Below are positions 37,689-47,351 of a DNA stretch of 64,000 nucleotides, in pieces. Position 1 is the stretch's first letter; the number at the start of each line of letters is the position of its first letter. The notes under the pieces are model-generated. The model was not told the DNA's origin. It did no database searches and was given only the letters and a program-made list of their open reading frames with translations. The DNA lies in assembly GCA_963776505.1 (NCBI GenBank), contig CAVZNH010000050.1, positions 1 to 64,000 of the forward strand, given 5' to 3'. The DNA comes from JAMXLO01 sp963776505 (GTDB taxonomy: Bacteria; Pseudomonadota; Alphaproteobacteria; Acetobacterales; Acetobacteraceae). The position numbers and the translations under genes were made by a program.

Positions 37689-39223
37689 CTCTGAATCTCA
37701 CCATCCCGCAGACCCCGCATACCGACTTCAGCCCACGCATTACCGTAATCGGCGTGGGCGGCGGCGGCACCAATGCGGTGGACAACATGATCACCGCGAA
37801 TCTCCAGGGCGTGGAGTTCGTCGTCGCCAACACCGATGCGCAGCAGCTCATGCACAGCCGCGCGGATCGGCGCATCCAGTTGGGCCCGCACATAACGCAA
37901 GGGCTCGGCGCTGGTGCGAAGCCGGAGGTTGGCAAGGCGGCGGCGGAAGAGGCGTCCGATGAACTGTCGCGCCATCTGGACGGCGCGCACATGGTGTTCA
38001 TCACCGCCGGCATGGGCGGCGGCACCGGCACGGGTGCGGCACCGGTGATCGCGCGCATGGCACGAGAGCGCAACATCCTCACCGTCGGCGTGGTGACCAA
38101 GCCGTTCGGCTTCGAAGGCGTGCGGCGCGCTCGCTGTGCCGATCAGGGGATCGAAGAGCTGCAGCGCCACGTCGATACGCTGATCGTGATCCCGAATCAG
38201 AATCTCTTCCGCATGGCCAATGAGCGCACCACCTGGCGGGAGGCGTTCAAGATGGCCGACCAGGTGCTCTACATGGGCGTGCGCGGCGTCACCGATCTGA
38301 TGATGGCACCCGGTCTGGTCAATCTCGACTTCGCCGATATCCGCACCGTCATGGCGGAGATGGGCAAGGCGATGATGGGCACCGGCGAGGCGGAAGGTGA
38401 GAACCGCGCGATCCGCGCGGCCGAGGCGGCAATCAGCAATCCGCTGCTGGAAGACACCTCGATGGCCGGCGCGCGAGGTCTGCTGATCAACATCACCGGC
38501 GGCGACGACCTGACGCTGTTCGAAGTGGATCAGGCGGCGAATCGCATCCGCGAAGAGGTGGACGAGGAGGCCAACATCATCTTCGGCTCGGCGATCGATG
38601 AGTTGCTTTCGGGGCGCATTCGGGTTTCCGTTGTCGCAACCGGCATCGATTTGCCGGCAATGGCCGAGCACGATCGGCCGCGCCTGGTCGCTGTGGGGGG
38701 CAGCGCGATGCCGATGCCGCAACCGATCCCGCTGCCGATGCAGGCAATGTCGCTTCCAGCTGGCGCGGTGCCGGCGCCTGGCATGACGATCGGGCTGCAA
38801 CCGCTGCGGCAGGCTGCTCCGCAAATGGTCGCAGTGACGCAGTCCATGCCGGAAATGGCGCCGCTCATGGAGGCAATGACCGCACCCGCGTCGGAGCCGC
38901 TCGCCGCGCCGCAGCAGCGAGGTTCATCGACCGCATCGCGGGCCGGCCTGTTTGCCGAGGCGCCGCGGCCGGTCAGCGCGCCTGCTCAGGGGCAGCCGGC
39001 GGCCGAACCATCTCGCCCCAGTCTGTTCGGCACCGTCACCGGGGCCTTCCGGCGCCGACTGAACACACCGGCTGCACAAGACGAGCCGCCGCCGGTTCGC
39101 GCTGAGCCCACGATGCAGCAGGAGCCGCCGCAGGTCGGACAGCCGCGCGCCTCGGTGCGCCAGACCGGCGGCGACGAGGTCGGATTGGACATACCGGCTT
39201 TCCTCCGACGCCAGTCGTCATAA
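37685..39223 (+). CDS. ftsZ: Cell-division GTPase FtsZ
   Basis: The 512-aa tubulin homologue has GVGGGGTNAVDNM (residues about 22-34), VFITAGMGGGTGTGAAP (the GGGTGTG phosphate loop), the synergy-loop region with NLDFADIRTVM, and NIIFGSAIDELLSGRIRVSVVATGID at the C-domain end. A long Pro/Met/Ala-rich linker (residues about 330-490) leads to the C-terminal peptide with DIPAFLRRQSS, the FtsA-binding tail. It forms the Z-ring. Confidence 0.97.
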   Translation: MTLNLTIPQTPHTDFSPRITVIGVGGGGTNAVDNMITANLQGVEFVVANTDAQQLMHSRADRRIQLGPHITQGLGAGAKPEVGKAAAEEASDELSRHLDGAHMVFITAGMGGGTGTGAAPVIARMARERNILTVGVVTKPFGFEGVRRARCADQGIEELQRHVDTLIVIPNQNLFRMANERTTWREAFKMADQVLYMGVRGVTDLMMAPGLVNLDFADIRTVMAEMGKAMMGTGEAEGENRAIRAAEAAISNPLLEDTSMAGARGLLINITGGDDLTLFEVDQAANRIREEVDEEANIIFGSAIDELLSGRIRVSVVATGIDLPAMAEHDRPRLVAVGGSAMPMPQPIPLPMQAMSLPAGAVPAPGMTIGLQPLRQAAPQMVAVTQSMPEMAPLMEAMTAPASEPLAAPQQRGSSTASRAGLFAEAPRPVSAPAQGQPAAEPSRPSLFGTVTGAFRRRLNTPAAQDEPPPVRAEPTMQQEPPQVGQPRASVRQTGGDEVGLDIPAFLRRQSS

Positions 39224-39372
39224 GGCAGACGTGATCAGGCGTTAGGGGCATACTTGAAAACCGCAAAATCAAAGGCTTCTGCGGATACACTCAGAAACAA
39301 ACATTGACTGGTCAAGGCTCGGGAACGGCAACTAGCTTGCAGTTTGCCGCAAGAGCGAAGAAGGCGAGGTGC

Positions 39373-40287
39373 ATGGACGGTCTGCCGCAAGCCCTGGGTT
39401 CCGAGATCACCGCACGCTGTCAGCAGACGCTGAAGGCGTCGATCGGCTGCGTCGGTGTGGGCCTGCATTCCGGACGGCGGGTCACCTTGACCTTCCGCCC
39501 GGCGGCGGCAGATCACGGCATCGTTTTCCATCGCAGCGATATCGGCGCGGACATCCCCGCCCGGTTCGACCGGGTCGTCGACACGCGGCTTGCCACTGTC
39601 CTGGAGCATGACGGCGCGCGAATTGGCACGGTCGAGCATGTCCTGGCGGCGCTTGCCGGCTGCGGCATCGACAACGTGGTGGTGGAGGTCGATGGTCCGG
39701 AACCGCCGATCCTGGATGGCTCCGCAGCGCAGTTTGTCTTCCTGCTGGATTGCGCTGGGACTGTTGCGCAAGAGGCGCTGCGGCCGACGATAGAGGTTCG
39801 CCAGCCGATCCGTGTCAGCGACGGCGACGCGTTCGCCGAATTGCGCCCGGGCTCCGCCGGCCTCGACATGGCTTTGTCGATCGATTTCGCCGCCCCTGCG
39901 ATCGGGCGCCAGGCGCTGTCGCTGCGGCTGACGCCCGACAGTTTCCGTCGCGAGTTGGCCGGCGCCCGTACGTTCACGCTGGCCGAGGAGGTCGATGAGT
40001 TGCGCGCCGCTGGACTGGCGCAGGGCGGCAGTCTGGATAATGCCGTCGTGGTCGATCAGGCGCGGGTGTTGAACCCGGCCGGGCTGCGCGTGCCGGATGA
40101 GTTCGTCCGTCACAAGCTTATGGATGCCGTCGGTGATCTGGCGCTTGCCGGTGCCCCGCTGTGCGGCCGCTTCATCGCGCATCGGTCCGGCCACACACTG
40201 AACAACCGGTTGCTGCACGCGCTGTTCGCCGAGCGCGCCGCATGGCGGGAGAGCGTGCCTGCGCAGCTTCCGGTCGCCGCCGAATAG
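39373..40287 (+). CDS. lpxC: UDP-3-O-acyl-N-acetylglucosamine deacetylase LpxC
   Basis: The 304-aa zinc enzyme catalyses the committed step of lipid A synthesis. Motifs: VGLHSGRRVTL, GTVEHVLAALAGCGIDNVVVEV (zinc His), EPPILDGSA, HKLMDAVGDLAL (zinc His/Asp), and HRSGHTLNNRLLHAL (catalytic His). ATG 39373 follows GCGAGGTGC and gives the usual length; the frame is open further upstream with a TTG. About 150 bases separate it from ftsZ, enough for its own promoter, but no clear one is seen. Confidence 0.95.
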   Translation: MDGLPQALGSEITARCQQTLKASIGCVGVGLHSGRRVTLTFRPAAADHGIVFHRSDIGADIPARFDRVVDTRLATVLEHDGARIGTVEHVLAALAGCGIDNVVVEVDGPEPPILDGSAAQFVFLLDCAGTVAQEALRPTIEVRQPIRVSDGDAFAELRPGSAGLDMALSIDFAAPAIGRQALSLRLTPDSFRRELAGARTFTLAEEVDELRAAGLAQGGSLDNAVVVDQARVLNPAGLRVPDEFVRHKLMDAVGDLALAGAPLCGRFIAHRSGHTLNNRLLHALFAERAAWRESVPAQLPVAAE

Positions 40288-40331
40288 TCCTGCCGCTTCG
40301 CTCCGTGGCGCCGCGTGTTATAAGTGCCGCG

Positions 40332-41189
40332 ATGACACCGATTAACTCCGTCCCGCCGTGGCGCTTTCTCGCGAGCCTCGTTGTCCTGCTGCCGCTGCTC
40401 AGTGCCTGCGGTGGCTCGAAGGATGAGAACGCCAACGCCACTACGACCGTCGCCCCGGTCGAGGACCTGTACAACAACGGCATCGACGCGCTCAACGCTC
40501 GTCGATACGAGACCGCCACGGACCAGTTCAATCTGGTGGAACAGAACTATCCGTACTCGAGCTGGGCGGTGAATGCGCAGTTGATGCAGGGCTACACGCA
40601 ATACCTGCGCAACAACTACACGGATGCCATCGCCACACTTGATCGGTTCATCCAACTCCATCCGGCGCACCGCGATGTCGCCTATGCCTATTATCTGCGT
40701 GCTCTCTCCTACTACGAGCAGATCGCCGACATTCAGCGCGACCAGCGCGGCACCGAGCTGGCGATGAATGCGCTACAGGAAGTGGTGAACCGTTTTCCGG
40801 ACAGCGCCTACGCCCGTGACGCGCGATTGAAGATCGACCTCTGCCGGGACCACCTCGCCGGCAAGGAGATGGAGATCGGCCGCTGGTACGAGAGCCAGCA
40901 CCTCTACGAGTCGGCGATCGGCCGTTTCCAGCGTGTCGTGGATGACTATCAGACCACCAATCACGTGCCCGAGGCGCTGCATCGACTGACCGAGATCTAC
41001 CTGCTTCTCGGCCTGCGCGATCAGGCGCGGAAGACCGCGTCGGTGCTGGCGTACAACTACCCAGGCAGCTCGTGGTACGAGGACAGCTACAACGACCTGT
41101 TCGACAGCGGGCTGGTGCAGCAGCCAGGGCCGCCGCGCAAGCCAGACGATCGCGGCTTCCTTTCCCGCGCCTGGCACTCGGTCTTCTGA
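40332..41189 (+). CDS. bamD: Outer-membrane assembly lipoprotein BamD
   Basis: The 285-aa lipoprotein has a signal peptide ending in a lipobox (LLSAC, Cys about 26) and then TPR-type repeats, e.g. LYNNGIDALNARRYETATDQF, FNLVEQNYPYSSWAVNAQLM and FPDSAYARDARLKIDLCRDHLA, typical of BamD/YfiO. It works with BamA to fold outer-membrane proteins. It lies between lpxC and recN, the usual alphaproteobacterial order. Confidence 0.93.
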   Translation: MTPINSVPPWRFLASLVVLLPLLSACGGSKDENANATTTVAPVEDLYNNGIDALNARRYETATDQFNLVEQNYPYSSWAVNAQLMQGYTQYLRNNYTDAIATLDRFIQLHPAHRDVAYAYYLRALSYYEQIADIQRDQRGTELAMNALQEVVNRFPDSAYARDARLKIDLCRDHLAGKEMEIGRWYESQHLYESAIGRFQRVVDDYQTTNHVPEALHRLTEIYLLLGLRDQARKTASVLAYNYPGSSWYEDSYNDLFDSGLVQQPGPPRKPDDRGFLSRAWHSVF

Positions 41190-41215
41190 ACCGCGGCGGC
41201 AGCAGGCGCAGCTGC

Positions 41216-42910
41216 ATGCTCACTGCCATCTCCATACGCGACGTTGTGCTGATCGAGCGGTTGGATATTTCGTTCGACCAAGGCCTGACCGTGCTTACCG
41301 GGGAGACTGGGGCCGGCAAGTCGATCCTGCTGGACAGTCTCGGTCTCGCGTTGGGGGCGAGGGCGGACGCTGGACTGGTGCGTGCGGGGGCCGCGCAGGC
41401 CAGCGTGACCGCCTGCTTCGCGCCTCCCGTCGGGCATCCTTCGGCAGCTCTGCTCGCCGAACAAGGGTTGGATGCAGAGGACGACATCGTGCTGCGCCGC
41501 GTGCTGACCAAGGATGGCCGGACGCGCGCCTTCATCAATGACCAGCCGGTCGGCGTGGCGCTGTTGCGACGTGCGGCGTCGCTGCTGGTTGAGGTGCAGG
41601 GGCAGCATGAACAGATCGGCCTCGCCGATCCGGCGAGCCACGCTGGTTTGCTCGATGCGTTCGGTGTCGCACCGTCACTGCGCGATGCCGCGGCGGCAGC
41701 CTGGCGCGCCTGGCGGGCGGCAGTTGCTGCATTGGAAGCTGCCCACGCAGCGATCGCGGCGGCGCAGCGTGACGAGGATTGGCTGCGGCACGCTGTGGAG
41801 GAGCTGGCCGGTTTGGCGCCGCAGCCGGACGAGGAGGCGCAGCTCGCGCAGGAGCGACAGCGATTGCAGCAGGGCGAGCGGCACGCCGAGGCGATTGCCG
41901 CGGCACTGTCCGAGCTGGCACCGCACGATCGTCGCAGCGCCGCGCCCGCCGCCGCGTTGCGTGCGGCCTGCCGTGCGCTGCAGCGCCTGGTGACCCCGGC
42001 GCAGCCTGACGCCACCAATCCGGCGGGACCGGCAATTGCCGCACTGGAACGGGCGGAGGAGGCGCTGGCTGAGGCGGAAAGCTTCCTCACCCGGCTGGCC
42101 GGCGAAGCGGAGGCGGATCCGCGGCTGCTGGAACAGGCGGAGGAGCGGCTGTTCGCGCTGCGCGCGGTGGCCCGCAAGCACGCGGTGGCGGTGGCGGATC
42201 TGCCGGCACTGCTCGACACGCTGAGCGCGCGGCTGGCCGCTCTGGAAACCGGTGCCGCCGAGGTGGTCGCGCTGGAACAGGCGGTCCGCCAGGCGCGCGA
42301 GGACTATGTGGGTTCCGCCGCTGCGCTCGCGGCGGCGCGGCGGACCGCGGCGGCACGATTGGACCGGGCAGTGGCAAAGGAGCTGCCGCCGCTGCGGCTC
42401 GACAAGGCACGGTTTCACGCTGAGGTCGTGGCGCTGGAGGAGCGCGATTGGGGGCCGGCGGGAACCGATGCCGTGCGGTTCCTGATCGCCACCAATCCAG
42501 GCCAGGAGCTGGGACCGTTGGGGCGGATCGCGTCTGGGGGCGAATTGTCGCGTCTGATGCTGGCTTTGAAGGTGGTGTTGTCATCTGGCTCACCTGTGCC
42601 GACCTTGGTGTTTGACGAGGTTGATGCGGATGTCGGGGGCGCCACGGCGGCGGCGGTCGGTGAGCGGCTGGCGCGGGTGGCGGAGCGGGTGCAGGTGCTG
42701 GTCGTGACGCATAGTCCACAGGTTGCCGCGCGCGGTAGTGCGCATTTGCGGGTGTCGAAGCAGGCGGCGCGCGGGCGCACCGCGACGCGGGTCCAGCAAC
42801 TGGATGCGCCGGAGCGGCGCGAAGAGATCGCACGCATGCTGGCTGGCGAAACGATTACCGAGGCTGCCAGGGCAGCGGCTGATGATCTGCTCGGGGCAGC
42901 GGCGGCATGA
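41216..42910 (+). CDS. recN: DNA repair ATPase RecN
   Basis: The 564-aa SMC-like protein begins MLTAISIRDVVLIERLDI and has Walker A TGETGAGKSILLDSL (residues about 33-47), long Ala/Glu/Arg-rich coiled coils from about residue 150 to 370, the ABC-like signature IASGGELSRLMLALK and Walker B PTLVFDEVDADVGG. It acts in double-strand-break repair. ATG 41216 sits 26 bases after the bamD stop. Confidence 0.94.
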   Translation: MLTAISIRDVVLIERLDISFDQGLTVLTGETGAGKSILLDSLGLALGARADAGLVRAGAAQASVTACFAPPVGHPSAALLAEQGLDAEDDIVLRRVLTKDGRTRAFINDQPVGVALLRRAASLLVEVQGQHEQIGLADPASHAGLLDAFGVAPSLRDAAAAAWRAWRAAVAALEAAHAAIAAAQRDEDWLRHAVEELAGLAPQPDEEAQLAQERQRLQQGERHAEAIAAALSELAPHDRRSAAPAAALRAACRALQRLVTPAQPDATNPAGPAIAALERAEEALAEAESFLTRLAGEAEADPRLLEQAEERLFALRAVARKHAVAVADLPALLDTLSARLAALETGAAEVVALEQAVRQAREDYVGSAAALAAARRTAAARLDRAVAKELPPLRLDKARFHAEVVALEERDWGPAGTDAVRFLIATNPGQELGPLGRIASGGELSRLMLALKVVLSSGSPVPTLVFDEVDADVGGATAAAVGERLARVAERVQVLVVTHSPQVAARGSAHLRVSKQAARGRTATRVQQLDAPERREEIARMLAGETITEAARAAADDLLGAAAA

Positions 42911-42925
42911 CGTGGCGTGCGTTTG

Positions 42926-42968
42926 CTCCCCCTCCCCCCAGCCCCCTCCCGCGAGGGGAGGGGGAGGG
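42926..42968 (+). repeat. GC-rich inverted intergenic repeat, copy 2
   Basis: Same sequence family as 34489-34529, in opposite orientation: CTCCCCCTCCCCCCAGCC, then CTCCCGCGAGGGGAGGGGG, which can form a hairpin. The repeat's 3' half supplies the only purine-rich ribosome-binding sequence before the ligA ATG at 42978, so it may affect ligA translation. Confidence 0.6.
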
Positions 42969-42977
42969 TGGGGGCCG

Positions 42978-45051
42978 ATGACGGTGGATGTGGGCGACCT
43001 GACGGAACAGGACGCCGCGGCTGAACTCGCGCATCTCGCGCGCGAGATCGCACATCATGATCGGCTGTACCACCAAAAGGACGCGCCGGAGATCACCGAC
43101 GCGGCCTACGACGCGCTGCGCCAACGCAATGCCGCGATCGAGGCCCGCTTTCCGCATCTGATCCGCGAGGAACTCGCCATCAAACCGCGTTGGCGGCGCG
43201 CCGGAGAGCGGGTTCGCAAAAGTCAGCCATCGCGTGCCGATGCTGTCGCTCGACAATGCAATGAGCGCGGAAGAGTTCGGCGAGTTCTGTGCCCGCGCGC
43301 GACGCTTCGTCGGGCTGGCGGCAGGGGCGCAACTGGCGTTTGTCGCCGAACCGAAGATCGATGGATTGTCGATCAACCTGACCTACGAGGACGGTCGCTT
43401 TGTGCGCGGTGCAACGCGCGGCGATGGCACCGAGGGCGAGGACGTCACCGCCAATCTCCGCACGATGGACGCGGTGCCGACGCGACTGAAAGGCCGCGCG
43501 CCTGCGCTGATCGAAGTCCGCGGCGAGGTCTTCATGACCAAGGCCGACTTCCTCAAGATGAATGAAGCGCAGGCCGCTGCCGGGCAGAAGGTCTTCGCCA
43601 ATCCACGCAACGCCGCCGCGGGCAGCCTGCGTCAGCTCGATCCTCGCATCACGGCGGAGCGGCCGCTGTCGCTGTTCGCCTATGCGCAGGGTGAATTGAG
43701 CGAACCCGTGGCCGACACCCATTGGCACTATTTGAAGCGGCTACGCGACTGGGGTTTTCAGGTGAACCCTCTGTCGCGGTTGCTGAAGAGCGAGGCGGAT
43801 GCTGCCGCATTCCAGGCCGAGATCGCGCTGGAGCGTTCCGGTCTCGGCTACGACATCGACGGCGTGGTCTACAAGATCGATGACCTGACGCTGCAACGCC
43901 GTTTGGGCTTTGTCGGCCGCGCGCCGCGTTGGGCGATTGCCTGGAAGTTCCCCGCAGAGCAGGCGATGACGGTGCTGCAGGACATTCGCATCCAGGTGGG
44001 CCGCACCGGCGCGCTGACACCGGTCGCGCGGCTCGAGCCGGTGAATGTCGGCGGCGTGCTGGTGCAGAACGCGACGCTGCACAACGAGGACGAGATCGAG
44101 CGCAAGGACATCCGTATCGGCGACACAGTCGTGCTGCAGCGCGCCGGCGACGTGATCCCGCAGATCGTCTCGGTGGTGACCGAGCGGCGGCCGAAAGGGG
44201 CGAAGCCTTACGTGTACCCGGAGGTCTGTCCGGTGTGCGGCAGCCACGCGATGCGTGCGCCCGGCGAGGCGGTGCGGCGCTGCACCGGCGGGCTGATCTG
44301 CGAGGCGCAGCGTGTCGAGCGGCTGATCCATTTCGTCTCGCGCCCGGCGTTCGACATCGATGGACTTGGCGAGAAGACGATCCGTGAATTCTACGAGGAA
44401 GGCTGGCTGCACGGTCCCGCCGATCTGTTCCGTCTGCCTGCGCGCGAGGCGGAAATCGCCGAGCGCGAGGGCTGGGGCAAGGTGTCTGCTCGCAATCTCG
44501 CGCGCGCGATCGAGGCGCGGCGGCGCATTCCGCTCGACCGGTTCGTCTACGCGCTTGGTATCCGGCGGATCGGCGTATCGAATGCGCGGCTGCTGGCGCG
44601 GCACTACGGCAGCTTCGCGAACTGGCGCGCCGAGATGCTGGCCGCGGTCGAGGCTGGTGCGGAAGCGCGCGCCGAGCTCGACAACATCATCGGCATCGGT
44701 CCCGCGATCGCCGAGGAGCTTGCTGAATTCTTCGGCGAGCGACGCAACATCGAACTGCTGGACGAGCTGGCCGACGAACTGACGATCGAGGACGCTGCGC
44801 GCGCGCAGACGGCGGACAGCGAGATCGCGGGCAAGATCCTGGTGTTCACCGGCACGCTGGAGACGATGACGCGGCCCGAGGCAAAGGCGCGGGCCGAGGC
44901 GCTCGGGGCGAAGGTCACGGACAGCGTGTCGAAGAAGACCGACTTTGTCGTTGTCGGCGCCGATGCCGGATCCAAGGCGCGCAAAGCCGGCGAACTCGGC
45001 GTCCGCATCATCACCGAGAACGAATGGCGGGAACTGGCAGGGCTCGGATGA
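42978..45051 (+). CDS. ligA: NAD-dependent DNA ligase LigA, one frame break
   Basis: About 690 aa after skipping one extra base near 43172 (restores EDSPSNRVGG... in the adenylation domain). It has the catalytic FVAEPKIDGLSINL motif (Lys of KIDG), the adenylation and OB folds, a four-Cys zinc finger (CPVCGSHAMRAPG, RRCTGGLIC), HhH repeats around IDGLGEKTI and IGIGPAIAEEL, and a C-terminal BRCT domain (ILVFTGTLETMTRPEAKARA). It seals nicks in replication and repair. The gene is essential, so the frame break is likely a sequence error. Confidence 0.93.
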
Positions 45052-45127
45052 CCGCAGCGTCGGAGTGACGCGGTACCGCGTTTCGTCGGCGGGTCCGACA
45101 GCGTTCCGTTGATGGCCGCGGCAGTTA

Positions 45128-45766
45128 TCAGGGCGGGGGCGGCGGGCCGGTGCCGGACTGTGCTTCGAGGCACAGGGTTGGTGGTCGCAGGTCAGTGGGC
45201 GACGGGAGCCGGGGGCCAAGCGGGAAGGCCTGATCCATGAGGTCGCTCAACAGGCGCGCGAAGTTGCCGCCGTGCTCGATGATGAGCTTTTGCACGTCCC
45301 GCCACAGCTCATGGCTGGGCAGGATGCCGAGATCGCGGCAGATGTCGGCGATGACGGCGCCGATCGGGCGGCGGCGAGCCTCGGCGGCGATCTGCTCTGC
45401 CGTGGGCAGGCTGGCGAGACGCGGATCGGGCGGCTCGGCGAACGGCCGGACAGCGGATAGCCGGGCCTCGGACTGGCCGCGCGCTCGCCTTGGTTCCGCG
45501 TCCAGCCGGGCGGCGCACCGGGTCACCCGGTCCTCGAGGGCCTGCGCGCGATGCAGGCCGCGGGCGATGCGCGTGAGGATCAGCGCGATGTCGGTGGTGC
45601 CGAAGCAAACTTTTACGGAGGTGGGGTCGGTGAGGGCGCGCCCGCGGATCGTGGCGGCCAGTTCCTTGCCGTAGTCGATCAGCTTGCGGACAACGGCGAG
45701 CAGGCGCCCGGAGCGGCTGGGTTTCGGTGCTTCGGTGGGCGGTGGAGGGCTGGTCTCGGCGGGCAT
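45128..45766 (-). CDS. Hypothetical protein, Pro-rich N-terminus
   Basis: A 212-aa protein if started at ATG 45766 (MPAETSPPPPTEAPK). A helical segment follows (LLAVVRKLIDYGKELAATIR), then VKVCFGTTDIALILTRIARGLHR, an Arg-rich variable centre, and a compact C-terminal helical part with RRRPIGAVIADICRDLGI and HELWRDVQKLIIEHGGNFARLL. It looks like a lineage-specific family seen near mobile DNA in Acetobacteraceae-type genomes (recollection, not verified). No function is known to me. It converges on ligA. Confidence 0.65.
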   Translation of the reverse strand: MPAETSPPPPTEAPKPSRSGRLLAVVRKLIDYGKELAATIRGRALTDPTSVKVCFGTTDIALILTRIARGLHRAQALEDRVTRCAARLDAEPRRARGQSEARLSAVRPFAEPPDPRLASLPTAEQIAAEARRRPIGAVIADICRDLGILPSHELWRDVQKLIIEHGGNFARLLSDLMDQAFPLGPRLPSPTDLRPPTLCLEAQSGTGPPPPP

Positions 45767-46010
45767 GAACGGAACAAGAACACAAGAGGCGGCAGATGTC
45801 AAGCTATGTTCACATTGATGGGTTAATGGGAATGACTGAAGAGCGGTGTTACCCGGCCGGGCCCGATATTGCCGCAACCTGATGCGGGAGCGGCGTCGGG
45901 GCTTGTGCCAGAGGAAGTGTGCGCATCGTCGGGCACGTCCGGAGCAGGCCCGGCAATGGCCACCCGGTGATCTTTTGCATCGTACTAGCCATCTGATTTT
46001 AAGCACTTTC

Positions 46011-46035
46011 CTGATGCGAAATTCTGATGCAGAAT
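46011..46035 (+). repeat. Pair of 12-bp direct repeats before the recombinase
   Basis: CTGATGCGAAAT (46011-46022) and CTGATGCAGAAT (46024-46035) are identical at 10 of 12 positions with a 13-bp period and end seven bases before the likely recombinase start at 46042. They could be a binding site for the recombinase or a regulator, or simply 5' sequence. Confidence 0.4.
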
Positions 46036-46041
46036 CCGGGC

Positions 46042-46587
46042 ATGATTTACGGCTACGCCCGCGTCTCGACCGGCGCGCAAGACCTGACCGGCCAGCTTGC
46101 CCAACTCAAGGCCGCCGGGTGCGAGAAGGTGTTCCGCGACAAGCTGACCGGCGCAACCGCCGACCGGCCACAGCTTAAGAAGCTGATGGCCGCCCTCGCC
46201 CCCGGCGACGTGGTGATAATCCCGGCGGTTGACCGCCTTTCCCGTGACACGACCGACCTTATGGTGATTGCCCGCGACATGCAGCGCGCCGGGGCTGGCC
46301 TGCGTTCACTGGCGGAGCCAGTGCTCGATACCACGGGGGATTTCGCCGAGCTTGTGCTCGCCATGCTTGGCGTCGCCGCGAAGCTGGAACGCCGCCGCAT
46401 CGCCGAGCGAACAGCACGAGGCCGCGCCGACGCCAAGGCGAAGGGCGTGAAATTCGGACGCAAGCCGAAACTCACCCCGCACCAGCAGCGCGAAGCGCGG
46501 GAACGTGTCGCGGCGGGCGAGACGCAACGCAGCGTCGCCCGCAGCTACAACGTCGATCAGGCGACGATTTCGAGGCTAGCAGCATGA
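46042..46587 (+). CDS. Serine recombinase, resolvase/invertase (Pin) family
   Basis: The 181-aa protein begins MIYGYARVST with the nucleophilic serine (Ser9), has PAVDRLSRDTTDL carrying the conserved arginines, LRSLAEPVLDTTG, a long dimerisation helix (LELVLAMLGVAAKLERRRIAERT-type) and a C-terminal helix-turn-helix (SVARSYNVDQATISRL) for site binding. It is a small recombinase of the resolvase/invertase kind rather than a large serine integrase. An alternative ATG is at 46027. Its stop overlaps the FRG gene start (ATGA), so the two are translationally coupled. Confidence 0.88.
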   Translation: MIYGYARVSTGAQDLTGQLAQLKAAGCEKVFRDKLTGATADRPQLKKLMAALAPGDVVIIPAVDRLSRDTTDLMVIARDMQRAGAGLRSLAEPVLDTTGDFAELVLAMLGVAAKLERRRIAERTARGRADAKAKGVKFGRKPKLTPHQQREARERVAAGETQRSVARSYNVDQATISRLAA

Positions 46588-47351
46588 CCTGGAATACTGA
46601 AACGCTCGACACAGAGGAAAAGGTATTTGGCCGCTTGGCAAAGCTGCGCGGAGACAAATGGTATTGTCGCGGTCACTCGCAGTTTTACGGCGGCCTGATA
46701 CCATCAATAGATCGCGACAAGATGACGGGTATCTCCCGTTTTGAAAAAATTAACTTAGAGCGGAGAAGCATAGACACCTTTCGAGCGTCAGCGCGGTTCT
46801 TTTCACATCCGGGGGAGATGATGGCGCTTACGGATGATATTATCGCTCTTGCTGTTCTTCGTCATCACGGTGTTCGAACCCGTCTGTTAGACTGGTCGCG
46901 GTCGCCTTATGTCGCCGCATATTTCGCCGCTTGTCAGCGCGACGACCAAGATGGAGATATTTGGAGTTTTGACGAGGCCGAGTATATGAAAAAAGGGGCC
47001 GCACAGTGGTGCAATCCGCATGAGGGTAACTGGAGACCCGAGTTTGACAGGGCTGCATTCAATGTGGATGACGTTGCAGACTTCTTTGTGTGCATAACAT
47101 ATCCAATGGGATTTGGTCGCCAGAACGCCCAAGATGGTCTCTACTCCGTTACATCAAAACTTGACTGTGACCATGCTCACCTCATAGAGCGGCTCTTAGG
47201 CGACCCCTCCTCGCATACCCGGTATATAATCCCGAAAACTCTCAAACCAATACTGCGCGACCGCCTACTTCAGCACCATGGCATCTGGGACGGTTCTCTA
47301 TACCCAAACTCTGCGGGTGCAGCCAAAACGGCAGGGGCAGTATTCCCCTGA
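46584..47351 (+). CDS. FRG-domain protein
   Basis: The 255-aa protein has the FRG-type core: KWYCRGHSQFYGGLIPS (residues about 25-41) and the diagnostic LRHHGVRTRLLDWSRSPYVAAYFA near residues 92-115, with FVCITYPMG later. The biochemical role of FRG domains is unknown to me; they occur in variable accessory and defence-like loci (general knowledge). The base composition is clearly lower in GC than the dcw genes. It overlaps the recombinase gene as ATGA, which suggests it travels or is expressed with it. No signal peptide or membrane segment is seen. Confidence 0.75.
   Translation: MTWNTETLDTEEKVFGRLAKLRGDKWYCRGHSQFYGGLIPSIDRDKMTGISRFEKINLERRSIDTFRASARFFSHPGEMMALTDDIIALAVLRHHGVRTRLLDWSRSPYVAAYFAACQRDDQDGDIWSFDEAEYMKKGAAQWCNPHEGNWRPEFDRAAFNVDDVADFFVCITYPMGFGRQNAQDGLYSVTSKLDCDHAHLIERLLGDPSSHTRYIIPKTLKPILRDRLLQHHGIWDGSLYPNSAGAAKTAGAVFP

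Noticed and set aside
36190..38100. Long minus-strand frame opposite ftsA and ftsZ
   Set aside because: Antisense shadow of two certain genes, with low-complexity composition.
45068..45081. Palindrome ACGCGGTACCGCGT after ligA as a terminator
   Set aside because: It has no loop, so it is a poor hairpin; it may be chance.
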